Assembly: GCA_020796225.1 (NCBI GenBank)
Contig: CM036764.1
Location: forward strand, 56,688,998-56,752,997
Origin: Arion vulgaris
Lineage: Eukaryota > Mollusca > Gastropoda > Stylommatophora > Arionidae
Reading direction: 5' to 3'
Length of the DNA: 64,000 nucleotides
Shown: one piece after another, positions 30,950 through 40,984 of the stretch
Layout of the letters: every line of letters begins with the position of its first letter
Numbering within the stretch: the first letter of the stretch is position 1
Made by a program: the position numbers and the translations under genes
Notes under the pieces: generated by a model
What the model saw: the letters and a program-made list of their open reading frames with translations, nothing else
What the model was told of the DNA's origin: nothing
Database searches by the model: none

Positions 30950-32290
30950 TGAGTTCCAACATTCTGCAGCATGCTGATATATCTTAGATATCTCACCGGG
31001 GTCAAAGGCGCAAGGAAACAACAGCGCGCCAGATAAGTGAGCTGAAATAATCCCTGCCCTCACCTCCACGTGGTGACCCTGGTAACAAACGGTAGTTTCG
31101 GTCTGGCTAAGAGGGCAGGTGCCATGGGAGAGCTACTCTGGAGCAAGTAGAGATGCAAAGGTAGTCACGCTAGATGGGATCCGCTCGCAACACAGATGAG
31201 CAAATTCCCAGAGTGACTATTAATGCTCGTCTCTCTGGCCGATGGGAAAAACTGGAAGGATAAACGTGGAACCGCGTGGGGCGAAACTTGGAGCCCACAC
31301 ATGCTCTTTCTTGAGCCCTCTCTCTTGAGCCGATGAGTATGCTGGGAGTCGAGTTTGAGCTGCACGAAGGTCCACATAGGGGGGCCCCTATCTCAGGGAT
31401 GGGGGCACGATTTAAAGCCATCGAAGAGATGTTGAACCCCGCAATGCAAAATTCGAAGCCTGAGCATGCTCTTCCTTGAGCCCTTTCTCTTGAGCCAATG
31501 AGTATGCTGGGATTCGGGTTGAGCTGAACGTGGGTCCACACGGACAACCTAGGCAAAGGTGAGCACAGTGGGAATTGACGGAAATGGTGAGCACGGTGGG
31601 AATTGACGGAAATGGTGAGCACGGTGGGAATTGACGGAAATGATGAGGTAGGCACCAGGGCAGAGCGTGCACGCATGCGGGCGATGCATGGGCAGGCTCT
31701 CATGGGGCGAAACCCGCGACCCCATCACAGGTGGGGGACCGGGTTGAGTCACAGGCGGGACAGCCCAGGCAAATGTGAGCACGGTGGGAATTGATGGAAA
31801 TTGGAAATGGTGAGGTAGGCACCAGAGCAGAGCATGCACGCATGCGAGCGATGCGTGGGTGGGCCCACAGCCGGCCAGAAAAGCCAGGCACGACAAGCGC
31901 GGCAGGCACTGCAGCGGCAAGCATGGCAGTCACGAGGGTGTGCATCCCACCCGAAATGTGCAGAACAACTGGAAAGCCCAGCAGAGGTAAAGCCAGTGCG
32001 CGTTTCCGCTCGCAGGGAACTACTGCTGCCTTGTAGTTTGATTGGGGACAATCAAAGTCTAGCGGAGCAAACCGTACACAAAACTGGACGGGCGGCAAAC
32101 CAAGGAGTCCACAAAACGACTGGTTTGCTGGGCAGATGGTGCTCATAAGCCCGGGAGGGCAGGCGCCTCAAGGGTCGCTGCCCTAAAAGAAAATAGCAGT
32201 CTGCTGTGGGTTTTGGCTGGGGACAGCAAAAGGCTAACGGAGAGCGAACCCAGTAAACGCTGGTTGAAATCGAACACGCCACCGAAGGAT
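30950..32290. repeat. GC-rich block of degenerate duplications
   Basis: Clearly richer in G and C than its surroundings. A segment of about 170 bases is duplicated at 31265-31400 and 31435-31560 (cttgagccctctctcttgag, gatgagtatgctggga). A 31-base unit (gtgagcacggtgggaattga) occurs three times at 31557-31645 and again at 31770. The block gaggtaggcaccag with gcatgcacgcatgcg also repeats. No frame shows a known domain. Confidence 0.75.
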
Positions 32291-32371
32291 AAGCACTTGA
32301 GCTCCAATAGGTACTGAAGGCTGTACACGTACATTCCGTTCTTCATGTTTGGCTGTTTATATATCACAATA

Positions 32372-33146
32372 ATAATAATAATAATAATTCCTCTCGCACG
32401 TTATAGCTACATAGGGCCTGCAAGTAATTTCTCCATACCGCTCTATCCTGGGCAACTCGCTCAATCTCATCCATGGAACTGAGACCGATATTTTCTGCCT
32501 CTCAGCAAAGTTCATTTCAGGGTCTCCTTAGGTCGACCTCTCTTCTTGAACCCTTTGCATCCCACTTCAATGCCTGCTTTGATATTCGTTGATCTTTTCT
32601 CCTCAAGGTGTGCCCAACATATCTTCATCTTCTCTTTCTTATAACAGTTATCACTAGTGGTTGACCAGACATGTCTCTGATTTCATCACTTCTCCTGAAT
32701 TCGTTCCATTTTATATTCATTATTTTTCGCAGACATCTATTTTCAAATGCATTCAACTTGCTTTCGATATCTTTAGTCATTTTCCAACTCTCGCTAACAT
32801 ATGTTAGGATTGATACAACATTTGAATTGAAAATTCGTAATTTAGTTTTAATACTATATAACTTGCAGTTCCATATTTTATTTAGACTTTTAAAAGCTGA
32901 TGTTGCTTTGCCAATGCGTATCATTTCTTTTTTAACATTTCCTGTGCAATCAAAATTGCTACCTAAATAGGTGAACTGCTCTGTTATTTTTATCATTTTA
33001 GATTCCAGTGTGATATCTGCATTACTTGCCATAGGTGTCTTCATTAGTTTTTTCATAGCTTATCTGCAGTCCAACTTTTGATGCTATAGATGACAAGTTG
33101 TCTGTTTTTCTTGCATATCTTGGTTGTTTCTACTTAACAAGTCATA
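32372..33146 (-). mobile_element. LINE-C C-terminal end, antisense, with 13-bp target duplication
   Basis: Flanked by atatatcacaata at 32359-32371 and 33147-33159. The minus frame 33056-32625 reads ITEQFTYLGSNFDCTGNVKK, SILTYVSESWKMTKDIESKL and CLRKIMNIKWNEFRRSDEIR, the RT thumb and tail of LINE-C. On the element strand the 3' end is an (ATT)n tail. Strongly 5'-truncated. Confidence 0.92.
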
Positions 33147-33159
33147 ATATATCACAATA

Positions 33160-33375
33160 GAATGATAAAAAAATGGCTTAAGAACGATCACGCGCGAGAG
33201 AGATATCTCACCCTGACCAGATATAACCAGATGGACCTTATCTCTGGTTTTCATTCAGACAGATTGAAAGAAAAACAACATACCGAGCATTCTCAGCCAT
33301 CTACGGAGGAAGTACCGAGGTATCATCGCAAAGTGCGGTCCCCTCTCAACTTACTCTACACAAGTACTAACTCAT
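33160..33375. other. Intron 3 DNA with an unassigned short frame
   Basis: A 72-residue sense frame (33162-33380) has no motif I recognise. It directly precedes the 38-bp array. Confidence 0.35.
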
Positions 33376-34530
33376 TTTAGAATACTTTTGTGTACCGTTT
33401 GTCAGACGAGCATTTTAGAATACTTTTGTGTACCGTTTGTCAGACAAGCATTTTAGAATACTTTTGTGTACCGTTTGTCAGACGAACATTTTAGAATACT
33501 TTTGTGTACCGTTTGTCAGATGAACATTTTAGAATACTTTTGTGTACCGTTTGTCAGATGAACATTTTAGAATACTTTTGTGTACCGTTTGTCAAACAAA
33601 CATTTTAGAATACTTTTGTGTACCGTTTGTCAGACGAACATTTTAGAATACTTTTGTGTACCGATTGTCAGACAAACATTTTAGAATACTTTTGTGTACC
33701 GATTGTCAGACGAACATTTTAGAATACTTTTGTGTACCGTTTGTCAGACGAACATTTTAGAATACTTTTGTGTACCGTTTGTCAGACGAACATTTTAGAA
33801 TACTTTTGTGTACCATTTGTCAGACGAACATTTTAGAATACTTTTGTGTACCGTTTGTCAGACGAACATTTTAGAATACTTTTGTGTACCGTTTGTCAGA
33901 CGAACATTTTAGAATACTTTTGTGTACCGTTTGTCAGATGAACATTTTAGAATACTTTTGTGTACCGTTTGTCAGACAAACATTTTAGAATACTTTTGTG
34001 TACCGATTGTCAGACGAACATTTTAGAATACTTTTGTGTACCGATTGTCAGACGAACATTTTAGAATACTTTTGTGTACCGTTTGTCAGACGAACATTTT
34101 AGAATACTTTTGTGTACCGCTTTGTCAGACAACATTTTAGAATACTTTTGTGTACCGTTTGTCAGACGAGCATTTTAGAATACTTTTGTGTACCGTTTGT
34201 CAGACGAACATTTTAGAATACTTTTGTGTACTGTTTGTCAGATTAACATTTTAGAATACTTTTGTGTACCGTTTGTCAAACAAACATTTTAGAATACTTT
34301 TGTGTACCGTTTGTCAGACGAACATTTTAGAATACTTTTGTGTACCGTTTGTCAGACGAACATTTTAGAATACTTTTGTGTACCGTTTGTCAGATGAACA
34401 TTTTAGAATACTTTGTGTACGATTGTCAGACAAACATTTTAGAATACTTTGTGACCGTTTTCCAGATTAACATCTTAGAACACTTCTTTTCCCCCATTTG
34501 CTGGACAAACATTTTAGAATACTTCTGTGC
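33375..34530. repeat. Minisatellite of 38 bp, about 30 copies
   Basis: Units of agaatacttttgtgtaccgt plus ttgtcagacgaacatttt. Single-base variants at the cgt/cga and gacgaa positions. The last units (34400-34530) are more diverged, as usual at array edges. It ends about 390 bases from the exon 3 donor. Confidence 0.97.
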
Positions 34531-34689
34531 ACCGTTTGCCAGACAAAAATTAGGATTAATCTGTTTGCCCATAAGAACACAAGCCAACCCCACCTTCCAC
34601 TGGTGTAGATCGAGAAACTTTATCCACAAGATCAAAGACTAATGGGGCTCTGGCTTGCCTAGGGGGATGGACTTTCCTGGTTATGATTT

Positions 34690-34862
34690 TATTTTGTCAT
34701 CCACAACTTAGGGAGGCGACCCCAAATAAAAAACATGCAGACACGAATGTGCTGGACTACATGTCTGTAGGCATCTAACTTGTACAACAAACTTACAATC
34801 TAGCACACAAATCACATACAGACCACAAAGAGTGGTTTAACAAGTGATTGATGTCGAGTGAA
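34690..34862 (+). mobile_element. SINE-2, diverged sense copy
   Basis: Shares aatgtgctggactac, tgtaggcatctaact, cacaaagagtggtttaacaa and gtgattgatg with 52318-52568. Confidence 0.75.
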
Positions 34863-34917
34863 CAAAAAAGAAGATATCAAAAATACTGAAACAAATTATA
34901 CTTATAAAACTTCTTAC

Positions 34918-35005
34918 CAAAACAATGCAAACACATTCCCCTGATGGATCCAAAAATGACTCATGAAACAAAACAATATTTGGATGTCGAAGTTGAGACA
35001 TAATT
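34918..35005 (-). CDS. NEK kinase exon 3: HPNIV region and beta4-beta5
   Basis: Encodes residues 55-83 after one base that completes R54. It contains SQLRHPNIVLFHESF, the very conserved HPNIV segment after the alpha-C helix, and ends CVCIVL just before the hinge. The acceptor TTTTTTTTCAG and donor GTAAGA are good. Exit is phase 0, which fits exon 4 starting with the hinge motif DYCDGGNL. The split between hinge-preceding strand and hinge supports the exon order even though intron 3 is 7.9 kb. Confidence 0.9.
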
Positions 35006-35194
35006 CTGAAAAAAAAATATATATCCCATTTTGATGTACTTGCTTCAACCACTTCTCTGCCTGTATCATTCATTAATTGTTGCTGTTAGTAGTAATTTAA
35101 TCATCTCCAATAAAACTGGTAGTAAATGGTCAGCTAGTAAAGTTGAAAAGAAAATATAATTTTATTAACAAAGTTGAACAGAAAATATTAAACA

Positions 35195-35375
35195 AACATT
35201 GTACACGTTGTGTATGCAGAACTTGATGCCTGAGGGACAGAATGAGGAGTGTTTTTAACCAGCGAGCCACAGAAACCATCAACATATCCTTTGATGTCTG
35301 CTGAAAGAGACTGAGCACCGTAGAAATGTCCAGAACGCCATGATGCCAGTTAAGTAACCAATAACCAAACCATCA
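35195..35375 (+). mobile_element. LINE-A 3' end fragment
   Basis: Contains cgagccacagaaaccatcaa and ends gttaagtaaccaataaccaa, like 61740-61860. Only about 180 bases remain, in intron 2 near exon 3. Confidence 0.82.
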
Positions 35376-35926
35376 CAGTGTGTGCTTTCTGTTTGATAGA
35401 TAGCAGAGGGAGCCTGGCTTGTCACAGATTGATACTAGCTAAAGTACAGAGAGACTGCTAAGGAGATAATAACGAGAAGATATGATGTACTGCAAAAACT
35501 TGGTGTGCACTTCTGTGCTAGGATATGAGTGGGTCAAAGACAAAATGAAATACTTGCAAAGATTGGCTAAACCTTACAACGAACAGGTCCTTCACAGACA
35601 AATATTCTTTTTAAATAATGTGAGCATTGATTCGTGTCTGCACCAGCAGTAATCTGTGTGAGATTTGTAACAGTGAGATTTCATAATGGTGGAGGTTTTC
35701 CCTTGTGTAAATGTTGGTTATATGGATATTTGTCTTATCACCAGAAACACAATATCAACACATAGAATTGCAAACAACACCTTATTACAATAAACAAATG
35801 AACAAAATAGAAATATTAATACATTCAAATGTACAAAATATAACAAAACATATAAATGGGAAAAAACAACAACACCATCAACACATACGGATGCAAACAT
35901 AAGAATGTTTATACACGCAATCTTAC
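35376..35926. other. Intron 2 DNA, nothing recognised
   Basis: AT-rich single-copy-looking sequence. No exon or repeat is evident. Confidence 0.5.
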
Positions 35927-36004
35927 CTTGCTTCCTTCAGCACTGCTTCTTTTGTTTTTGTTTTTTTGCGTTCATCCACTTCCACTTTTTTCAGTGCAAA
36001 ATAT
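35927..36004 (-). CDS. NEK kinase exon 2: catalytic lysine and alpha-C helix
   Basis: Entered at phase 2 and left at phase 2. It encodes residues 29-53, starting YFALKKVEVDE and ending EAVLKEA. K33 in ALKK is the ATP-positioning lysine and E52 aligns with the alpha-C glutamate of the NEK pattern before RIMSQLRHPNIV. The acceptor is TTTTCAG and the donor GTAAGA. The lysine-rich stretch between them (ERKKTKTK) is charged, as is common in the beta3-alphaC linker of this family. The 59-base near-duplication in the intron just upstream (36013-36097) stops about 9 bases short of the exon. Confidence 0.9.
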
Positions 36005-36129
36005 CTGAAAATGTTCATAGACATACAGTTGACACTGAATTATATTATAGTTTAATGTGTACTATTTGTGAGTTTATAGACACACAGTTCACAATGAAAT
36101 AGCAGTTATCAGTTATATGAGGACTATCA

Positions 36130-37535
36130 TCATAGCACTCTGGACTGGTGCATAGATGCTCCAATCTCAGCCTCAACAAATCCAGCAGCCTCCAGCGGCC
36201 CAACACGCCAGTTTGATGTTGATTAATCATTCTTTTTGCATATTTGGTATACATTCTTTTCAAGCTGCGCCAATATCAACACCCATCTCTCTCAATCTGG
36301 TCAGCAAGTGGATTCGAGGCCTGAAACTCCTCTGTTCAAAAGACTTTCTCAATGCTTAAGAATGTCCTTTTTGGTCCATGGCAGTTCCCTTGATATTGTA
36401 GCCAAGCAAGTCAATCTATCAGCTCGTTCATTACCACTTACCCCATGCATGCCAAGGAACAAAAATGAAGGGGATTTCTCCGATCACTGTCTGTACCAGT
36501 ACCTCCACCCAGTTTCGTCTCACCATTCCTCATTCGACTTTACGAATCATGCTTATGGAGTCAGTGAATGTGAAAACATGAGAGTAGTTATGAGATACCA
36601 ACCATTTCACTGCTTTTGTAACCTCCGTATCTCCATTGTCAAACTACTTGTGGTTGTCGCGTAGGACCCACTGGCCTCTCTTATTATTTTTCCTCCTGAG
36701 TGTGTTGAAAAAGCCCACACACAGCATTGTTGCCGAATGACAGAACCATCGGTGTAAATAACCACATCTGTATCATTGATGATGTCATTCAAGAGGGCCT
36801 CAACCTCCACATTAATTAGTGATGGATTATTTTGTTCAGTTTTTCTTAACGGATATAATAACTGTAAAAGCAGTCTGCTATTGAGGTGGCACAGCAATCC
36901 ATTCCTCTCCTGGTTCAATTCTGGAAGGATCACATATTTTCCTAAGAGTATCTTCCGCCTGACTCAGACATGATCCGCCTCTCTTGAGTCTACACCCTTT
37001 CTCCTTAATGAGATATTCATGGAGAGGATGTTCCTTATGTGTGTTGATTTTTAGATATCATTGAACCCTCAAAGTTTCATTTCTGCTAGCAATAGTGAGA
37101 AGGTCAAGAAGGAATCTCATTGCTACTCCTGGTGTATCTTTGGTGCATCCCAGAATGATGCACATAGTCTCATTCTGAATTCTTTCCAGTCTCACTATCT
37201 GCGTTGGACTAATCGTTAAGATAGCGCATGCATATTCTATACATGACAGAACAAGACCTTGGTACAGGAGCATAGGAAGGCGTTGCTCAATATTTGCAGC
37301 CACCAGGATTCTAAGTATGGATAGCATGTTGCGAGCCTTGGCAATAACTTGGTCGATATGGTCCCTAAAGCATAGACAGTGATCAAACTTGTCACCCAAA
37401 TAGCTCATAGATGCTTTTCCAGTAAGTGTATGTCCATCTATTTTGACATTTGGTGTTTCAGAATTTACAATGTGATTATTTAGGGAGAACCATGATAGCA
37501 CAGCTTTGGTATGGTTTATTGTTGATATTTTAGTG
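36130..37535 (-). mobile_element. LINE-A2, antisense, RT thumb and RNase H
   Basis: Minus frame 37606-37058: VLSWFSLNNHIVNSETPNVK, MSYLGDKFDHCLCFRDHIDQ, LVLSCIEYACAILTISPTQI and MCIILGCTKDTPG. Minus frame 36933-36607: DVVIYTDGSVIRQQC and YATTTSSLTMEI, the first aspartate and the glutamate of RNase H. The aspartate and histidine boxes follow in broken frames to 36300 (FIFVPWHAWG, where PGHAG is expected). It is the same family group as LINE-A1 at 8926. Confidence 0.87.
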
Positions 37536-37779
37536 AAATATATTAACAAATATATTATAGTTAAGTGTGTGCTATTTTGTAGCATTTGGGTACCTGCAAT
37601 ATCCACATCACAGCTATCCGAACATGTTTCTCTGATTATCAGAGTCGATTTGATCTAGAAAATTGTTTTATATCTACATATGGTACTGTGTGACCTCTTG
37701 GACTCAACGCACTACATTCCTATGCTTAATACTGTCTCTTCTCATGCTCCATAATATATGTGTATATGTTAAATATATA

Positions 37780-38060
37780 GTAAAAAAAGTAAAGGAACCC
37801 TTTCATACCTCGTGGTATATAGGTCAATACAGTGTTAGGCCTGTATTTTTCATTGACCGTCGGCACATGATGGGTGATGTGGTCAGCATCACGCTGGCCG
37901 CCTTTACTTTCATGTCAGAGCATGTCTGGTACCCAGTTGAGGCTGGGTCGACCTGAGAGCCATCGCAGTCTGGAAAAATTCCACGTGCATTGCGGGAGCT
38001 GAACCCAGACCACCAGCCTTGCGGATCGAGTTCACTAACAACTATGCTACAGCGGCTCTC
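37780..38060 (-). mobile_element. tRNA-derived SINE-4 with 12-bp target duplication
   Basis: Flanked by gttaaatatata at 37768-37779 and 38061-38072. On the minus strand the head has GTAGCATAGTTGTTAGTGAA as A box and TCTGGGTTCAGCTCC as B box. The body has AAAGTAAAGGCGGCCAGCGT, resembling a core shared by SINEs of several invertebrate groups. Confidence 0.88.
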
Positions 38061-38085
38061 GTTAAATATATATGTATATATATTT

Positions 38086-38335
38086 CTTCCTCTTCTTACG
38101 CTCCATATCAACCACTTGTTAAACCACTCTTTGTGATTTGTATGTGATCTGAGCCTAAGAGCGATTGTATGTTGTGTCAGTTATGTGCCTACAAGTAAGC
38201 CAGCACATCTGATTTCTGCAACCTTTTTATTTACTAGGGTAGCTTCCCTAGGCCCTACCTTAGTCACCTCTTACGACATGCCTTGTAGGTTGCATTATTC
38301 TTTGATCACCCCATGGGCCCAGGCACCACACAGGT
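38086..38335 (-). mobile_element. SINE-2, nearly full antisense copy
   Basis: Antisense of 52318-52568: tcttcctcttcttacgctcc tail, tgtgcctacaagtaa, tttatttactagggtagctt, cacctcttacgacatgcctt. Confidence 0.88.
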
Positions 38336-38761
38336 GATATGCATATTTGATTATTACTGTTTTATCTTCTTGTTTCCATTTTTAGTTTTTCACATTTATT
38401 TCGTTTTTATCCCATATTTTTATTTTAGTGCAGTTAGGGATTTATTGTCTTTGGGTGTGATGTTTAATAATAATAATTCCTCTCGCACGTTATCGCTACA
38501 TAGGGCCTGCAAGTAATTTCTCCATACCGCTCTATCCTGGGCAACTCGCTCAATTTCCTTCATGGAACAGAGACCGATATTTCCTGCCTCTCTCAGCAAA
38601 GTTCGCTTCAGGGTCTCCTTGGGTCGACCTCTCTTTCTGAACCCTTTGCATCCCACTTCAATGCCTGCTTTGATATTTGTTGATCATTTCTCCTCAAGGT
38701 GTGCCCATTATATCTCCATCTTCTCTTTCTTATAACAGTTGTCACTAGTGGTTGACCAGAC

Positions 38762-39700
38762 ATGTCTCTGACCGTCATCTGTCTATCCTTAAGTCAGATC
38801 CTGAGATCCGTTCTGTCTTCCCCAACTATCCTTTGGTGGCTTACAGACGGGACAGAAGTCTTAAGGATGTGTTAGTACACAGTCGCCTTAAGTCCAATAT
38901 CCAGACTCATTTTGGCACTGTCCAGTGTGGCCGTCGGCATTGCATCATATGTGCTTATGTGATACAGACGCGTACTGTATCTTTTCCTTTAGCCACATTT
39001 CTTATTGACGATGGTTTCACATGCGAGTCCCATAATCTTATCTATGCCATTATCTGTAAGCAGTGTAACAAGGCTTATATTGGTGAGACAGGCAAGAGAC
39101 TCAGTGACCGATTCGCCCAACACTTGCGCGACATACGCCAATGCTCTGTGACCCTGTAGCAACCCATTTCAATGATACTGGCCATTTAGGAGCTCACGAT
39201 GTCCAGGTCACAGCCATCCGATCATGTTCCTCGGATGATCGCAGTCGATTTACTCTGGAGAATCGGTTGATTTCTTTGTATGGTACCTTGTGACCACGTG
39301 GCTCAACGTATTACATTCCTATACTTCTTAGTACTTTCTATTCCCATGCCTTGTAATCTATATGGGTATATGTTGCATGTATTCAAGTTATATATTTACT
39401 AGATTTTTCATCGTTTCTCTTCTGTTCTATTTCTAGTTTTTATGTGTGTTTTTGTGTTACATTTATTTCATTATTCGTTTTATTCCCAGATTTTCATTAG
39501 AAACGTTTGTATTTGGTCGTCCATTTGTTTTTTTTAAAATTTGTCACTCCTGTTGTTCGTTTTCTTGATAAAGGCCTTGTTGGTCAAAACGTTGCTGTAT
39601 TTTGTCATTGTTTTTGTAATTTGTAAAACTACAGTACTTTGTGATTACGTGTTTTGCCAATCAAATAGTTTTACTGCAGTCTAATATATATTTTGTGAAT
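38762..39700 (+). mobile_element. Penelope-like element, best GIY-YIG copy
   Basis: The frame 38752-39159 runs from RHLSILKSDPEIRSVFP to NLIYAIICKQCNKAYIGETG, KRLSDRFAQHLRDIRQCSVT, then a stop at 39157. The next frame continues ATHFNDTGHLGAHDVQVTAI to the end. GIY-YIG endonuclease of Penelope-like elements makes the target break used for priming. Only the C-terminal third of the element is present; RT is missing. The 3' tail includes the hammerhead-like motif at 39562. Confidence 0.9.
39562..39598 (+). ncRNA. Hammerhead-like motif, Penelope tail copy
   Basis: Reads CTTGATAAAGGCC, TTGTT, GGTCAAAACGTTGCTGTA. The stem GGCC/GGTC is kept while the GAAA box reads CAAAA. A following stem CTGTA...TACAG is possible with AAAACTACAG at about 39626. 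Confidence 0.3.
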
Positions 39701-40589
39701 ATTTCGACATACTGTATTTTATTTAGACTTTTAAAAGCTGATGTTGCTTTGCCAATTCGTATCATAATTTCTTTTTTAACATTTCCTGTGCAATCACAAA
39801 TTGCTACCTAAATAGGTGAACTGCTCTGTTATTTTTATCATTTTAGATTCCAGTGTGATATCTGCATTAAAGGTGTTTTCATTATATTTGTTTTTTCATA
39901 GCTTATCTGCAGTCCAACTTTTGATGCTATAGATGACAAGATGTCTGTTTTTCTTTGCATATCTTGGTTGTTTCTACTTAACAAGACAATATCATCTGCA
40001 AAATCCAAATCTTCTAGTTGATTATTTTCTACCCAATCAATGCCAGTTTCGCCCCTGCAACATTTTCGCTTCTCCCAGTCAATGGCCACTCCAAAAAATA
40101 GCGGAGTTAGAATACAGCCTTGCTTTACTCCGGTTTCAACCATAAACCAGTCGCTGTGTATAAACCAGTCATCAGTGTGAACTGCACACTGTGAACCATC
40201 ATAGAGGCTCTTAATAATGTTTATTATTTTGTCTGGTATTCCATAGCATCTCAGAAAATTCCACAGAGATTATGTGTAGACTATCAAAGGTTTTTTAAAA
40301 TCGATGAAATTTAGTATGAGTGGTTGTTGTTTCTCAATATGTTCCTCCAAAATTAGTCGTAGGGTAATTATTTGGTCTAAGCAGCTTCTCCCAGGTCTAA
40401 AACCAGCTTGTTCTTCTCTCAGGGTTGTGTCCACTGCTCCTTTGATTCTATTAAGAATGATTTTGCAGAAAGTCTTGGTCATTACTAACAATAGGGTGAT
40501 CCCTCTCCAGTTGTTGCAATCTTTGAGATCACCTTTTTTGGGGATCTTAACAATTATTCCCTTTTTCCATTGTGATGTTTAGTCTATAA

Positions 40590-40655
40590 GAAAACTCAAT
40601 TTCTTCATTTGTTTTGTATCCTTTGCTTGATAAAGGCCTTTTGGTTGAAACACTT
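40590..40655 (+). mobile_element. Penelope tail remnant beside exon 1
   Basis: Contains gcttgataaaggccttttgg and ttgaaac, the tail motif. It ends at the copied donor block of NEK exon 1. Confidence 0.65.
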
Positions 40656-40688
40656 ACTTCTTAGAGGCTGGCTAACATATACACTTAC

Positions 40689-40771
40689 TTCTTAGTCGCT
40701 GAATGTTTGATAAGGTACACAGCACCATGTGCACCAACTGCAAGTCTCTTCACTATTTTATATTTCTCCAT
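40689..40771 (-). CDS. NEK kinase exon 1: start codon and glycine-rich loop
   Basis: Encodes residues 1-27 plus two bases of codon 28, starting MEKYKIVKRL and containing the nucleotide-binding loop AVGAHGAV. The first glycine of the usual GxGxxG is alanine here (A11), with G13 and G16 kept. I chose this ATG because the same frame has a TGA upstream and because NEK kinases begin just before the loop. An out-of-frame ATG 22 bases upstream opens a short overlapping frame. The donor GTAAGTG is near consensus and phase 2, and joins exon 2 to give TKKYFALKK. A TTGTCTTCAG acceptor-like site lies about 28 bases upstream, so a spliced 5' UTR exon is possible. A 14-base copy of the donor region lies 31 bases further into the intron. 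Confidence 0.88.
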
Positions 40772-40807
40772 AATAAAAATATGTCCTTGTCATGCTGATC
40801 TGAAGAC

Positions 40808-40915
40808 AATTTACAATAAATATGCATATTGTGATGAATACTTTGAGATACAAATACACAATTTACAATAAATATGCATATTGTGATGAATACTTTGAGA
40901 TACAAATACACAATT
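40808..40915. repeat. 54-bp tandem duplication upstream of exon 1
   Basis: acaataaatatgcatattgt with gatgaatactttgagataca occurs twice. It lies 37 bases upstream of the start codon in gene sense, so in the 5' UTR, promoter or an upstream intron. Confidence 0.88.
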
Positions 40916-40984
40916 TTCAATAGAAATATCTCAAAATGAGCTTTCATAACATAACAGATGTCCGTTAAATGATAGAGATACACA

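Larger units (their letters stand above)
37598..38430 (+). mobile_element. Penelope-like element 3' end split by two SINEs
   Basis: The end of GIY-YIG coding (ITAIRTCFSDYQSRFDLENC-like reading) runs 37598-37710, the tail starts at 37710, then a tRNA-SINE (37780-38060) and a SINE-2 (38086-38335) intervene. The tail resumes at about 38340 (tctagtttttcacatttatt type sequence). Confidence 0.78.
38468..40590 (-). mobile_element. LINE-C, antisense, split by a Penelope copy
   Basis: The 3' end lies at 38468-38760, with the (aat)n tail at its left. A Penelope element occupies 38762-39700 and LINE-C resumes at 39705. Minus frame 40143-39838 has MVETGVKQGCILTPLFFGVA and LEDLDFADDIVLLSRNN (FADD). Minus frame 40491-40270 has LREEQAGFRPGRSCLDQIIT and ILNFIDFKKPL, where the usual FDFKKAFDS first aspartate is kept but the frame then breaks. 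Part of the thumb is missing at the Penelope junction. Confidence 0.88.
884..40771 (-). other. NEK-family serine/threonine kinase gene, ten exons seen, 3' part off the window
   Basis: Ten minus-strand exons (40689-40771, 35927-36004, 34918-35005, 26946-27001, 11494-11527, 8573-8631, 6419-6471, 4540-4667, 1212-1313, 884-963) join in one reading frame at all nine junctions, each with GT and AG at the intron ends. The 761 coding bases give 253 residues in kinase order: glycine loop, K33, E52, HRD at 132-134, N139, DFG at 152-154, GTP at 171-173, SPE at 177-179, D191 and R252. The segments [30 protein letters not shown] and PYNSKSDIW are typical of NIMA-related kinases, which act in mitosis, centrosomes and cilia. 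Subfamily (NEK1, 3, 4, 5, 8 and so on) cannot be fixed by eye. Introns are 4684, 921, 7916, 15418, 2862, 2101, 1751, 3226 and 248 bases, mostly filled by repeats. C-terminal exons should lie before position 1. Confidence 0.93.

Noticed and set aside
31170..32150. Overlapping plus and minus frames of 80-177 codons
   Set aside because: The high GC content makes stops rare. Frames overlap on both strands and show no domain; they follow the local duplications.
33162..33380. 72-residue plus frame before the 38-bp array as a small gene
   Set aside because: No motif, start context or neighbour supports it, and it runs into the array.
36036..37580. About 30-bp similar flanks (atattatagtt with aatgtgtactattt) around LINE-A2 as a long target duplication
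   Set aside because: The match has several mismatches, the left copy is part of a local 59-bp duplication, and the LINE end does not touch it. I could not separate the two explanations.
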